From NCBI RefSeq assembly GCF_012349115.1, contig NZ_PQIG01000093.1, positions 1 through 64,000 on the forward strand: 64,000 bases of DNA, given 5' to 3'. The notes beneath the pieces were generated by a model that saw only the letters and a list, made by a program, of their open reading frames with translations, ran no database searches and was not told the DNA's origin. The stretch comes from Rhizobium ruizarguesonis. Lineage in GTDB: Bacteria > Pseudomonadota > Alphaproteobacteria > Rhizobiales > Rhizobiaceae. The number at the start of each line of letters is the position of its first letter. Position 1 is the first letter of the stretch. The translations under genes were made by a program, and so were the position numbers. Positions 37,387 through 46,706 of this stretch are shown in pieces.

Positions 37387-37715
37387 TTGGCGCTTTGCGC
37401 GCCGTGGACCAAAAAAGGAGGCCTCGCCGAAACGGGGCAAATTGGGAACGGACGGATCGCACAGGAAGGAAAGGTTGGCGTACGGCCCCGTCACAAGAGG
37501 GGGTACCTGTGCGATCCTTGTGGCCAAACGATACATGGTCGGAAAAGTTCCTGTGCGGTTCCGCACCGATCGCTGGATTGAACGCTAGTCGCAGCAGTCG
37601 TTTCCGCCGCGTCGCTCGCAAGCCGTGGAATGCGCTGCGCGCCTGAAGGATTGCTGTCGGCACCTTGTTTCCTTCGAATAAGTGCACATCTCGATGGAGT
37701 AAGCGCCGTCAGGAA
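37387..37715. other. Stretch without a supported gene
   Basis: About 330 bp; no intact frame with a domain or ribosome site. Confidence 0.35.
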
Positions 37716-37871
37716 ATGGCCTACGAGCCGGATATGGCTGTCGTCTTCGATAGCGTGACAAAGGCGGTGATCGTAAGTTTCCGCGGAATCACGGTCTATC
37801 TGCCAGGTCCCTATGTTGACCGAAAGGCGGCCGTCCTGACCGCCGAATTGCATTGCCGCCGACGTGGCTGA
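37716..37871 (+). CDS. Very small hypothetical protein
   Basis: 51 aa from ATG 37716 with AGGAA just upstream. The sequence alternates beta-like hydrophobics (MAVVFDSVTKAVIVSFRGIT) and ends in a Cys-Arg-rich tail. No family recognised. Confidence 0.4.
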   Translation: MAYEPDMAVVFDSVTKAVIVSFRGITVYLPGPYVDRKAAVLTAELHCRRRG

Positions 37872-38172
37872 CGAGATTGATTGCGACTGATCTCAGCGGT
37901 ACACAAAAGGCAGGTATTTCCACTGTGTGAATCGCTCGTCCTTTCGCAATGAGCGCGCATGCAGAGGCAAAATGTGTTAAGGTCTTCGGCAGGTATCGAA
38001 AGGCCGCTACCGATTTTTCGTCGCTGATCGTCAACAATTTCAGCGGCTTATGTGTGGTTTTGTCATAAACGCACACTTCCTGGGGACCTATGGTCAAACC
38101 AACGGCCGTCCCGTAGTTTTCACCAACTCACAGGCGTTTGGTTTGACATCCAAGCTCCCATGCGGAGCCGCT
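37872..38172. other. Upstream region of Crp/Fnr gene
   Basis: About 300 bp with no supported gene; no clear FNR/CRP box seen. Confidence 0.35.
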
Positions 38173-38898
38173 ATGACTTGCATTGACCAATCGACTGTCG
38201 AAAATGCCCTGCTGAAAATGTTGAGCGCGGACCGCTTCGCACGCCTCTCAGAGGGAATGGAGCGCGTCGACCTGCCACTACGGTACGCTCTTGTCGATAA
38301 CGACGTACCAACCACGCATGTCTGCTTCTTGGAAAGAGGCCTGGCATCCATGGTTGTCAGCAGCATCGACGAAGAAGTGGTGGAGATTGGCCACATCGGG
38401 CACGAAGGCGCATCCGGCATGCACGTCGTCCTGGCGGTAGAGACCACCCCCACACGCACCTTCATGCAAGTCGCTGGGGCGGGAATTATGGTGCCGATGG
38501 AGACGTTTCAGCGCGCGCTCACCGATGATCCCGAGATGAAGGATTTCTTCCTTCGCTATGTTCACACAACCGTGCTGCAGCTCGCCCATTCGGCGCTCGC
38601 AAACGCCCGCTACAATATGCATGAACGGCTGGCTCGGTGGATCCTGATGTGTCACGACCGCCTTGAAGGCAACAACCTGGCAATTACCCATGAATTTCTG
38701 GCATTGATGCTCGGTGTCCGGCGTTCGGGCGTCACCAACGAACTACACGTCCTTGAGGGCGTCCATGCGATCCGATCGACCCGCGGAAACGTGCGAATAT
38801 TGGACAGGGAAAAATTGATCGAAATTGCCGGTGGCTGCTATGGAGTGCCAGAGCGCGAATATGAAAAGTTGCTGGGTCTTCCGCTCCGCCCAAGGTAG
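38173..38898 (+). CDS. Crp/Fnr-family transcriptional regulator
   Basis: 241 aa from ATG 38173. An N-terminal cyclic-nucleotide-type beta barrel (about residues 15-130, VCFLERGLASMVVSSIDEEV) precedes a C-terminal winged helix (LAITHEFLALMLGVRRSGVT). It lacks the N-terminal FNR iron-sulfur cysteines, and the phosphate-binding cassette is not the canonical cAMP type, so the signal is unknown. This subtype is very common in rhizobial accessory DNA. Confidence 0.88.
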   Translation: MTCIDQSTVENALLKMLSADRFARLSEGMERVDLPLRYALVDNDVPTTHVCFLERGLASMVVSSIDEEVVEIGHIGHEGASGMHVVLAVETTPTRTFMQVAGAGIMVPMETFQRALTDDPEMKDFFLRYVHTTVLQLAHSALANARYNMHERLARWILMCHDRLEGNNLAITHEFLALMLGVRRSGVTNELHVLEGVHAIRSTRGNVRILDREKLIEIAGGCYGVPEREYEKLLGLPLRPR

Positions 38899-38899
38899 A

Positions 38900-39139
38900 T
38901 CAGCCCACTCGCTTCACCGCGTCCGAAAAGGGCAACACGAGCAGGATATCACCTGTTTCGTTTCTGATCTCGACGCTTCTTGACGCAATGTCATATCCAA
39001 GCAGCACGGCACTGCTCATCAATGCGCGAGCATCACGCACCGCTTCAATGCGAGCGGCAGCCAAATCAGCAAGCTCGGTTCCTTCCCAGTCGTCGAGCGA
39101 TCCTGCTTCAGACAGAATGTTGAAGTGGAAGCGTGGCAT
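38900..39139 (-). CDS. DUF6894-like small protein
   Basis: 79 aa from ATG 39139, chosen because MPRFHFNILSEAGSLDDWEG is the standard opening of this rhizobial family (F-H-[FI] then D-x-EG-x-EL-x-D). LAAARIEAVRDARALMSS and a C-terminal VEIRNETGDILLVLPFSDAV complete it. Function unknown; multiple copies per genome are usual. Convergent with the Crp/Fnr gene, one base apart. Confidence 0.78.
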   Translation of the reverse strand: MPRFHFNILSEAGSLDDWEGTELADLAAARIEAVRDARALMSSAVLLGYDIASRSVEIRNETGDILLVLPFSDAVKRVG

Positions 39140-39356
39140 TCGAAATCCTTCAAAGCCCGGCCGGATAAGTCGTTTATTTTGCCATTCCGCAGCGTTCAGA
39201 TCAACAGCATTGGGCATGCTTTCGTCATCGGTTCCCATGCCCCTACGGCCACTGTGCGCAATCGCACTGATAGTTGGCATCGAGAAATCAATGGATTAAA
39301 TTTTGCGTGAACGCCAACTCAAGACGGATCCGGAGTGGCGCGCGTAGGAGGATGAT

Positions 39357-39605
39357 ATGATGGAGTTCAGTCCTTCGCTCCAGATAGAAGACGTGAGCGT
39401 GCTTTCGGAGGCTGTTCGGACCTGGTATCGGCATAATCACGCAACGCCAACGGAACAATCAACACAGTTGCTTTGCAGCGCGGCGGTCGACCTCTATAAT
39501 CAAGGACACAGGACGCGCGAGGAACTGGTCACGCTGCTGATCATAAAGTTCGATAGCCCTGACTCGCTGGAGGTTAAAGCGCCGTCGTCTACGTCTCATC
39601 ATTAG
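39357..39605 (+). CDS. Small hypothetical protein, paralogue of following relic
   Basis: 82 aa, ATG 39357 after GGAGGATGAT. Two-part helical protein (VSVLSEAVRTWYRHN; STQLLCSAAVDLYNQGHRTR). The next gene downstream, when its frameshift is repaired, aligns along its length, so the two are a tandem duplication. Function unknown. Confidence 0.65.
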   Translation: MMEFSPSLQIEDVSVLSEAVRTWYRHNHATPTEQSTQLLCSAAVDLYNQGHRTREELVTLLIIKFDSPDSLEVKAPSSTSHH

Positions 39606-39679
39606 CGATGTCGGTCTTCTCTCTTGGCGTGACTCCAGCGGGTGAAAAGGCGCACTTATGGGATCTTGGAGGCATCGAA

Positions 39680-39894
39680 ATGCTTCAATCCCTTATTACA
39701 TCGTCCGATCAAGACATCGAACTTGTCAGCACTGCGGTTCGGCAGTGGTGACAAAGAACCACTGTGAGATCGATAGCAACAAAGGCCGCCACGCCCTGAC
39801 CCTTGCCATCGGTCTCGTTCGAAACTCCCCCCGAGACACGCTCCTCCAGAGCCTGACAGAGCGCCTTGGTCCGCGTCACGGCCAATCCCTATAA
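39680..39894 (+). pseudogene. Frameshifted tandem paralogue of preceding gene
   Basis: ATG 39680 follows GGAGG at ideal spacing and encodes MLQSLITSSDQDIELVSTAV-RQW before a TGA at 39749. A second frame then continues as KNHCEIDSNKGRHALTLAIG and RNSPRDTLLQSLTERLG. Together they line up with the neighbouring 82-aa protein (SEAVRTWYRHNHATPTEQS...). A single indel near 39745 explains the break. Confidence 0.65.
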
Positions 39895-40202
39895 CCGATA
39901 TATGCTACACGCTTCCCCGCTGGAGCGTCGGCATGCCGCCCTCGATCGACAAGCAGCGCAATCATCTCGGTGCATGAGCGTCGGCTAAAAGAAAGCGCGC
40001 CCATCGTTTCGGTTGTTTCGATTGCGCGACGCATTTTGCCTGCGCGGCGTCTCGTTTACCCGCCGCGCCCGGATTCTCGCAAGCTTGGGCCATAGTCGAT
40101 GGCTTGAAAGTCGTTACTAACGAAAGAACTATTAACCCTGTCCCTTCCCTCAGGTTTAACGAAAATGGTTTAGCGTCTGCCTAATTGGAAGGCAGATGTC
40201 GC
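39895..40202. other. Upstream region of GGDEF-EAL gene
   Basis: About 310 bp, no supported gene. Confidence 0.35.
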
Positions 40203-42377
40203 ATGATCAGGCAGTCGCAGTGGTTTTTGAAGTGGGGTGTTCCGGCAAGCGTTTCGGCGTTGGTGGGAGGGGTGCTCTTGGGCACCCTGTATTGGGCCGC
40301 GGCCAGAACCGATGAGGTCGCTGCAGTACGGCAGAAGGGTCTCGTCTCTCTCATCGTCTCGAAAATGCAATCCGCGGTCGCTCATGATCAAGAAAGCGCT
40401 ACGGTATGGGACGATGCCGTCGTCAAGACAAAGGAACGCGATCTCGATTGGCTTGATGCCAATCTTGGTCGGTGGATGAATACTTACTTCGGCCATGACG
40501 CCGCAATCGTGCTCTCGGCAGACGGCCAGACGATCTATCAATTCGTCGCGGATTCAGCCAAGGGGTTGTCGCCAGAGGACCTTCGCAGCGCTTATAGTCC
40601 TTTGGCGAACCGTCTTCATGAGCGGCTTATCGCGGGAGACGAAGACGGTATATCGGACAGGGTCCTGTCGATTGGCGAAAGCGATCTCCTATACGTCGGA
40701 AGCCGACCGGCGGTCGTCAGCGTCAAACCTATAACTTCCGACACGGGCAGAATCGAGCAGTCGGCGGGTGGCGAAAACCTGCATGTCGCGGTGCGATTTC
40801 TTGACGGCGACTTTCCCAGCGATATCGGCACCGAGTACCAGTTCGCCGAGATGCAGTTCACGACCACGATGCCTCACGACAAACGGCACTCGCAGATCGC
40901 TCTCACGTCAAGGTCGGGGCAGGTGATCGGATATTTCAGTTGGCATCCTTTCGAGCCGGGGACGAGCGTCCTGCACGCGACCCTACCGGTCGTCGGCCTC
41001 TCCGTCATTGCTATATTCATTGTCGCTAGCCTGGCAGGTCATGCGATCTGGCGACGTTCGGTCAAGCTCAAGTCCAATCACCAGGAACTTCAGCATCTGG
41101 CGCTGCATGATACGCTGACTGGTCTGGCCAACAGGGCTCATTTTAAGAGCGAACTTGCGGCACGGCTGCAGCAAGCAATGCCTGAGGACGTCTGTAGCGT
41201 GCTCTTCATTGATCTCGACCGATTCAAAGCGGTGAACGATACCTATGGTCATCCGACCGGTGACAGGCTGATTTCTCTTGTTGCGAAGCGAGTGAGGGAG
41301 ATACTTCCGAACGCCCTGATCGGGCGGATCGGGGGCGACGAGTTTACAGTCTTCCTGGAGAGGATCGGAGTCGAAGAAGTTGCGGTCATCGCGGACAGGA
41401 TCGTGGCGTGCCTGCATGAGCCTTTTGAAATCGAAGGGGTTTATGTTTCGATTGGTGCGAGCGTCGGCGTTGCAATTGCGAAGGGTGCAAAGGCCGATGC
41501 CATCGAGCTGACAAGGCAGGCTGATATTGCTCTCTATCACGCGAAGGCCGCCGGGCGGAATGCATATGCCCTGTTCGGCGAGCATATGGACGAACTTCTT
41601 CGTACGCGTCGAAAGCTTGAGCATGATCTTCGTGAAGCACTGTCAACCGGCACGCAAATCGAGATCGCTTACCAGCCGGTCTACTCCTCTGACAGCTCAG
41701 TTCCCTGTTCATTGGAGGCGCTGTGCCGGTGGAGGCACCCCGAGCTGGGCTCGATTGCTCCAGACGTGTTCATTCCCCTCGCCGAGGAAATCGGCGTGAT
41801 CCAAAAGATCGGCGCCTTCGTGCTGGAAGACGCGTGCAGCCTGATCGCGCTTTTGCCGTCAATCAGCATTGCTGTGAATGCCTCCGCCGCTGAACTAAGC
41901 TCTCCAGGATACCCTCTGCGCGTTCTTTCTGTCCTGGCCAAGTGGGGGATCGAGCCGACCCGGCTCGAAATCGAGATCACGGAGAGTTTGGCCATTAATG
42001 GCGAGGAGAACGCTGAGCGTAATATCATGATGCTCAGGGCCGCAGGCGTCAGGTTTGCGATCGACGACTTTGGCACTGGATACTCCTCATTCTCCAGGGT
42101 GCAGAATGTGACCGTGGACCGGCTCAAGATCGATAAGTCGTTCATTGGAGGGATTCGCGAAGGTCGGAACAGCGCGATCGTCGAGGCGATAATCAACATG
42201 GCGCGAGCACAAGGCCTGCGGACCACGGCCGAAGGGGTCGAGACCAACGAACAAAGAGACGCACTGAAGTCGCTTGGATGCGACAACATCCAAGGCTTCC
42301 TGATGTCGCGGCCAATCGGCCGAGGCGAGGTCATGGCGCTCTTGGGCGCAGGGGAAGCCAAGAAAGACCGAGGTTAA
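40203..42377 (+). CDS. CHASE4-GGDEF-EAL cyclic-di-GMP enzyme
   Basis: 724 aa from ATG 40203 with GGAAGG upstream. An N-terminal membrane helix, a periplasmic CHASE4 sensor (about residues 40-260; QESATVWDDAVVKTKERDLD) and a second helix lead to a GGDEF domain with intact IGGDEF. The EAL domain has intact landmarks: LEALCRW, ITESLAI, DDFGTGYSS, LKIDKSFI, EGVET. Both catalytic centres look competent, so it may make and degrade c-di-GMP. The signal sensed is unknown. Confidence 0.92.
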   Translation: MIRQSQWFLKWGVPASVSALVGGVLLGTLYWAAARTDEVAAVRQKGLVSLIVSKMQSAVAHDQESATVWDDAVVKTKERDLDWLDANLGRWMNTYFGHDAAIVLSADGQTIYQFVADSAKGLSPEDLRSAYSPLANRLHERLIAGDEDGISDRVLSIGESDLLYVGSRPAVVSVKPITSDTGRIEQSAGGENLHVAVRFLDGDFPSDIGTEYQFAEMQFTTTMPHDKRHSQIALTSRSGQVIGYFSWHPFEPGTSVLHATLPVVGLSVIAIFIVASLAGHAIWRRSVKLKSNHQELQHLALHDTLTGLANRAHFKSELAARLQQAMPEDVCSVLFIDLDRFKAVNDTYGHPTGDRLISLVAKRVREILPNALIGRIGGDEFTVFLERIGVEEVAVIADRIVACLHEPFEIEGVYVSIGASVGVAIAKGAKADAIELTRQADIALYHAKAAGRNAYALFGEHMDELLRTRRKLEHDLREALSTGTQIEIAYQPVYSSDSSVPCSLEALCRWRHPELGSIAPDVFIPLAEEIGVIQKIGAFVLEDACSLIALLPSISIAVNASAAELSSPGYPLRVLSVLAKWGIEPTRLEIEITESLAINGEENAERNIMMLRAAGVRFAIDDFGTGYSSFSRVQNVTVDRLKIDKSFIGGIREGRNSAIVEAIINMARAQGLRTTAEGVETNEQRDALKSLGCDNIQGFLMSRPIGRGEVMALLGAGEAKKDRG

Positions 42378-42671
42378 CGCGCAAACGGTCGATAACTTGA
42401 CGAGCCATCCGGGAGGTTCTGACTGGAAATCAGCAACTTCGCTAAAACCTCCCTGATGCTCCTTTCGACAAGGATCAGGAGAATCTAAGCCCGATCGTGC
42501 CGAGGGAAAGCCGGACTTAACTCCGACAGGCCACGCCAGGACACGCTGCTCATATCTCATGCGAGGTAATGTGAAGCTCCGTGGGAGGGGCGGAACAGGA
42601 GGAGAATATGAAGTTCGGCCCCAAACGACATTTACGAAGACCGCTGCTCGCAAGGCCACAGTTCGGCGTCC

Positions 42672-42846
42672 ATGATTGCAACAATCCAAGCAGCCCTTTC
42701 TGCCGATCCGGATCTCGACAGCAGTGCCATCGAGATCAGGATGCTCGGCCTCGTCATCCTGCTCGAAGGTTATATTCACGGACCGGCAGAAAGCCATCTC
42801 GCTTGCTGCGACTGGCGTTCGCGGAGCGCATTCTCTTTGGAGATAA
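42672..42846 (+). pseudogene. BON-domain protein gene with frameshift
   Basis: The first frame reads MIATIQAALSADPDLDSSAI and EIRMLGLVILLEGYI, then the homologous continuation TDRQKAISLAATGVRGAHSL lies one base out of frame and ends at 42844-42846. The joined product would be a typical short BON (phospholipid-binding) domain. A one-base indel near 42775 breaks it. Confidence 0.5.
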
Positions 42847-43194
42847 GCTGTCGGCACCTACTAAACAGCGAGCCCAGGAATATGCCGCTCGACTAATCGC
42901 GAGAATCGGCTGTTGCGAGCCCCGACTGGGCAACCGATGCAGCCGGCCGCAATATGTAACTGTCGCGTAGTTGAAATACGCGATAGTTACATGGGTGTTG
43001 CAGCGGCCCAGTGCTGCAAGGTCGCGCGGAACGTTGTCAATTTGCTGGTGGGTGCGACGGAACTTAACTCGACATGAATGGCCAGGTTTTGAAGGCATGC
43101 ATCCACGAACCTCGCAGGTAAAGCGAGGCAGCGGAGGGCAAGGTGGGTTTCGCGCGCCAAGTCTAAGGTGTCGCGAGTCCTTCGGGGACAGAGT

Positions 43195-43430
43195 TACACT
43201 GCGGAGCGGCGCAGCCGCGACGCCATGGCGCGCGCGATCTCCCCAGGGGCTTCGCCAGGAATGGCGAAGACGGAACTGACGTTGATCTCGCAGAGAACCT
43301 AGGTGCCGTTGCCTGAAGCGTCTGGTGGCCCGTAGAGAAAATCGGCGTCCCAGATGATCGGCACCGACATTGCTTCGATCCCCAGCGTCGACATTCGGCA
43401 TCGTTCGAGTCGATCTGCACGGCATCTGCA
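43195..43430 (-). pseudogene. Cj0069-family protein C-terminal remnant
   Basis: Minus strand reads VPIIWDADFLYGPPDASGNG-T, then an in-frame TAG (43299-43301) where the family has Tyr. It continues VLCEINVSSVFAIPGEAPGE to the natural end. The rest of the ~350-aa gene is absent or scrambled. Confidence 0.55.
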
Positions 43431-43738
43431 TCCGCTCGAGGACCCTATCGGATTTCGCGTCGGCCGGGACGAGTGCCTTGATGACAGGAAAAGGAAGCGC
43501 ATGCCTGTCGAATGGCGCCTCGGGAGCCTTTCACTGTCGTATGTAGACAGCCCGACCGCCGGAAGATCACCGGTATCACAAGCCTCTACCGCTGCTGATA
43601 TGGGCAGCGGGAAACCCTATCAATTCGGCATTTATGGCCAGACGCAAGACTCTCGGAACCATGGGCGCCTTTTGCGGTAGAACACACTGTATCGCCCGGC
43701 TATAAGGTCAGGCTGCGTTTGTATTTTAGCGGTAACCG

Positions 43739-46033
43739 ATGCCCAATTCTGACGAATCCTCAGGCAAAAGCGTTGGCAGCTCAAGCACGGGCGGCAATCA
43801 GACGGTGGATTCGGCAGCGCAAGTGGCCACCTCGGATTCGCCAGGAATCACCCAAGTCGACGACCCGCAACCGCCCCGCGGACCCTTCGGCCAAACTCGA
43901 CTGGCCGCCAGGACGTTTTTGCGTGCGCTGCGCCAAGATTTGCAGGCAAGCTCTGCTTCGGCAAAGATCAAGACGGCCGCTTTGTTTTCCAAGACGAAGC
44001 TGAGGTCGACGCGATTGGGGATAACGTTATCTCCGCACATATGGATGACCACTGCCCTGGTCAGAGGCGGGCGCGGTATTCGCGATCAGCGTTCAAAGCC
44101 CCGTGAAAGTCGCCGGAGCGCATCGCTCATTGCGCGCTGGTGGAAATTTGCTGTGGGTTTGGCCGTTCTTGTCTGCCTCCTCGCAGGAAGCGTGCTGGTG
44201 TGGGCGCTAAAAGACGTGCCCTGGAGCGAAATCCGCGATGGAACGTTAAAGCCGGTCGTCGTGCTGGAAACCGCTGACGGTGCGCCCTTGGTAAGACAGG
44301 GACCTTATCAAGGGCCCTATGCTCGATACGACCAGTTTCCGCCCAATCTGATCGATGCGGTCCTTTCAATTGAGGATCGCCGGTTCATGGATCATTTCGG
44401 CATCGATCCCAAGGGCATCGGGAGGGCGTTTCTGCGGAACCTGGAGGCTGGATCGGTGGTGGAGGGTGGCAGCACGATCACCCAGCAACTCATCAAGCTG
44501 CAATACCTCGACAGTGACCGAACAATAAAACGAAAGATTCAGGAAGTTGTCATTGCAGTCTGGCTGGAGTGGAAACTCGGCAAGCGGGAAATCCTGACGC
44601 GCTATTTCAATAGCGTCTATCTTGGCGCGGGCGCTACCGGCATGCCTGCCGCCGCGCGCATCTATTTCAATAAGGACATCGGCGCCCTTAACCTGCCGGA
44701 GTCGGCTATGCTGGCGGGGTTGCTGCGGGCACCGAGCCAATGGAATCCGATCGACAATTTCGAAGGCGCCCGGCAGCGCACGATGGTCGTTCTCGACGCG
44801 ATGGCGGCCAATGGCAAGATCACCGAGCCACAAGCGGCGGAGGCCAAGACGAGCTTTGCCAGGCTGCAACCAACGACGCCCACGCCGCGCTCCGGAAGCT
44901 GGTTTGCCGACTGGATTTCGCCGCAAGCGAGTGAAATCGCCGGCTCCTCGCCAGGTTCGACTTCGGTGCGCACCACACTGGTGCCACAGTTGCAGCGGAT
45001 CGCCGAAAAGGTCGTGAAAAGTGCCCTGGACAGCGAAGGAAAGACGGTCGGAGCATCGCAGGCCGCGTTGGTTGCTATGACGCCCGACGGCGCGGTCGTT
45101 GCAATGGTTGGCGGCCACGACTACAAGGCAAGCCAGTTCAACCGCGCCGTCACTGCGATGCGTCAGCCGGGTTCCACCTTCAAGCTATTCGTCTATTACG
45201 CAGCATTGAAGGCTGGGCTCACCTTGTCTGATCGGGTTCTGGACGCGCCCATTGACATAAACGGCTGGGCGCCAGAAAATTCCGGTGGCGACTATCGCGG
45301 TTGGGTAACGCTTGCCGAGGCGTTCGCGCGATCGCTCAATGCCGCGTCTGTGGCGCTTGCCGTGGAGGTAGGTCTAGACAATGTGATTGCCGCAGCGCGC
45401 GAACTGGGCATCGATGCACCGCTGGCCAACACGCCGTCTTTGGCGCTTGGCACATCCGAAGTAAACCTGCTCAACCTCACCAGCGCCTATGCGTCCGTCC
45501 AGCTCGGCAGGGCACCTGTTAGGCCCTGGGGCATTATCGACTTTCAAGCGGCAGGGCAGCCCAAGACGTTTCGAGTTGGCTCACAATCAAAGCCGAATGT
45601 CGATCTTTCGCCCTACCAGTCGGACCTCCTCGCCCTCCTGCAGTTGGTGGTCGAGCGCGGCACTGGACGTGGAGCAGATCCTGGCACGTACGCGGCAGGT
45701 AAGACCGGCACGAGCCAGAACAATCGCGATGCCTGGTTCGTCGGTTTCACGGAAGCGCTCGTCGTCGGTGTTTGGGTTGGCAATGATGATGACGCGCCGA
45801 TGAAGGGGGTGACGGGCGGCGCCCTGCCAGCGCATATCTGGCGGGATTTCATGCGCGCGGCGGCGACCGAACCGACGCTGAACGGAGTGCGATCGACAGA
45901 AGACGCAACTGATGATCAAGGCGCACCGCAATCGTGCAATATCACCGCCTGCTCGCGCAGTTACCGCTCCTTTCGACCGTCCGATTGCACCTATCAGCCA
46001 TATTCCGGCAGCCGACGGCTTTGTGAAAAGTGA
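43739..46033 (+). CDS. Bifunctional class A penicillin-binding protein with BA14K-like tail
   Basis: 764 aa. A long disordered cytoplasmic N-terminus (about 135 residues) precedes one membrane helix (FAVGLAVLVCLLAGSVLVWA). The GT51 glycosyltransferase shows SIEDRRFMDHFGIDPKGIGR and EGGSTITQQL. The transpeptidase has STFK in RQPGSTFKLF, SLN in ARSLNAAS and KTGTSQN; all catalytic motifs are present. It polymerises and crosslinks peptidoglycan. The last ~35 residues (CNITACSRSYRSF, CTYQPYSGSRRLCEK) resemble the BA14K lectin-like motif, unusual on a PBP. Confidence 0.9.
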   Translation: MPNSDESSGKSVGSSSTGGNQTVDSAAQVATSDSPGITQVDDPQPPRGPFGQTRLAARTFLRALRQDLQASSASAKIKTAALFSKTKLRSTRLGITLSPHIWMTTALVRGGRGIRDQRSKPRESRRSASLIARWWKFAVGLAVLVCLLAGSVLVWALKDVPWSEIRDGTLKPVVVLETADGAPLVRQGPYQGPYARYDQFPPNLIDAVLSIEDRRFMDHFGIDPKGIGRAFLRNLEAGSVVEGGSTITQQLIKLQYLDSDRTIKRKIQEVVIAVWLEWKLGKREILTRYFNSVYLGAGATGMPAAARIYFNKDIGALNLPESAMLAGLLRAPSQWNPIDNFEGARQRTMVVLDAMAANGKITEPQAAEAKTSFARLQPTTPTPRSGSWFADWISPQASEIAGSSPGSTSVRTTLVPQLQRIAEKVVKSALDSEGKTVGASQAALVAMTPDGAVVAMVGGHDYKASQFNRAVTAMRQPGSTFKLFVYYAALKAGLTLSDRVLDAPIDINGWAPENSGGDYRGWVTLAEAFARSLNAASVALAVEVGLDNVIAAARELGIDAPLANTPSLALGTSEVNLLNLTSAYASVQLGRAPVRPWGIIDFQAAGQPKTFRVGSQSKPNVDLSPYQSDLLALLQLVVERGTGRGADPGTYAAGKTGTSQNNRDAWFVGFTEALVVGVWVGNDDDAPMKGVTGGALPAHIWRDFMRAAATEPTLNGVRSTEDATDDQGAPQSCNITACSRSYRSFRPSDCTYQPYSGSRRLCEK

Positions 46034-46273
46034 TGTGGTTCGGCAGAGATCGAGCACCGACTGTCCTCGCGCCACGACCCGGTTTTCCGATCGGCCGCGA
46101 ACCCAACCGCCTTTTACCCTTACCTTGCCGGTTCATTGTTCTCTCCGTGTTCGAGACGAGCGCTCGCCACATCACCGGAGAAGGTTTCAACGCCTGGGTC
46201 TGTCTTTAGACGAGGCGAAAGTAAACAACCATGCTGGTTGTGGCTTTAAAGCGGTCGAAACGCCCTCGATGGG

Positions 46274-46414
46274 CTAGTAACCGCCCATAGTGCCGCGAAC
46301 TGGGCCAATCCCCTGCGGTTGTGCGTAGGTTGTGTTGTACGATCCACTGGTTGCGCATCCTGATAGTGTCAGGAACATGATTGCTGCTGCGGCCAAAATG
46401 TTTCTGAGAGGCAC
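46274..46414 (-). CDS. Tiny lipoprotein
   Basis: 46 aa from GTG 46414, with GGAGA at good spacing. The signal sequence MPLRNILAAAAIMFLTLSGC ends in a lipobox LSGC (Cys20), followed by a short Gly/Tyr/Gln-rich tail ending GTMGGY. It has the composition of small rhizobial outer-membrane lipoproteins. Convergent with the PBP gene. Confidence 0.6.
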   Translation of the reverse strand: MPLRNILAAAAIMFLTLSGCATSGSYNTTYAQPQGIGPVRGTMGGY

Positions 46415-46706
46415 GGCGTTCTCCGATCATGGCAGGCTGCTTAGACCACAAGGGCCACGTCGAGGACTTTCCGCCAAATCGTCTACGTTGGCAAGCGCCT
46501 GATCAACTGGCGGTAAGCAGTGACACAGCCTCTTCAAGCGTCTCCCTGACGGGGTAGTAGCTCGGCGAGGCATCTTTACGCCCGGAGGGCGGCCGAAATT
46601 ATCGAGGGTTGATCATCGACGCCCATCCGGGACCCGGTCGCCGCCGTCGTGGAAGAGACGACAGAATGGCGGCGCGGGATGAAGACGAGCAGGGCGAGGG
46701 GTCACG

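Noticed and set aside
39658..39894. 78-codon frame called as an intact gene from 39658
   Set aside because: Its first 30 codons lack support; the true start with a ribosome site is at 39680 in another frame, so it is part of a frameshifted gene.
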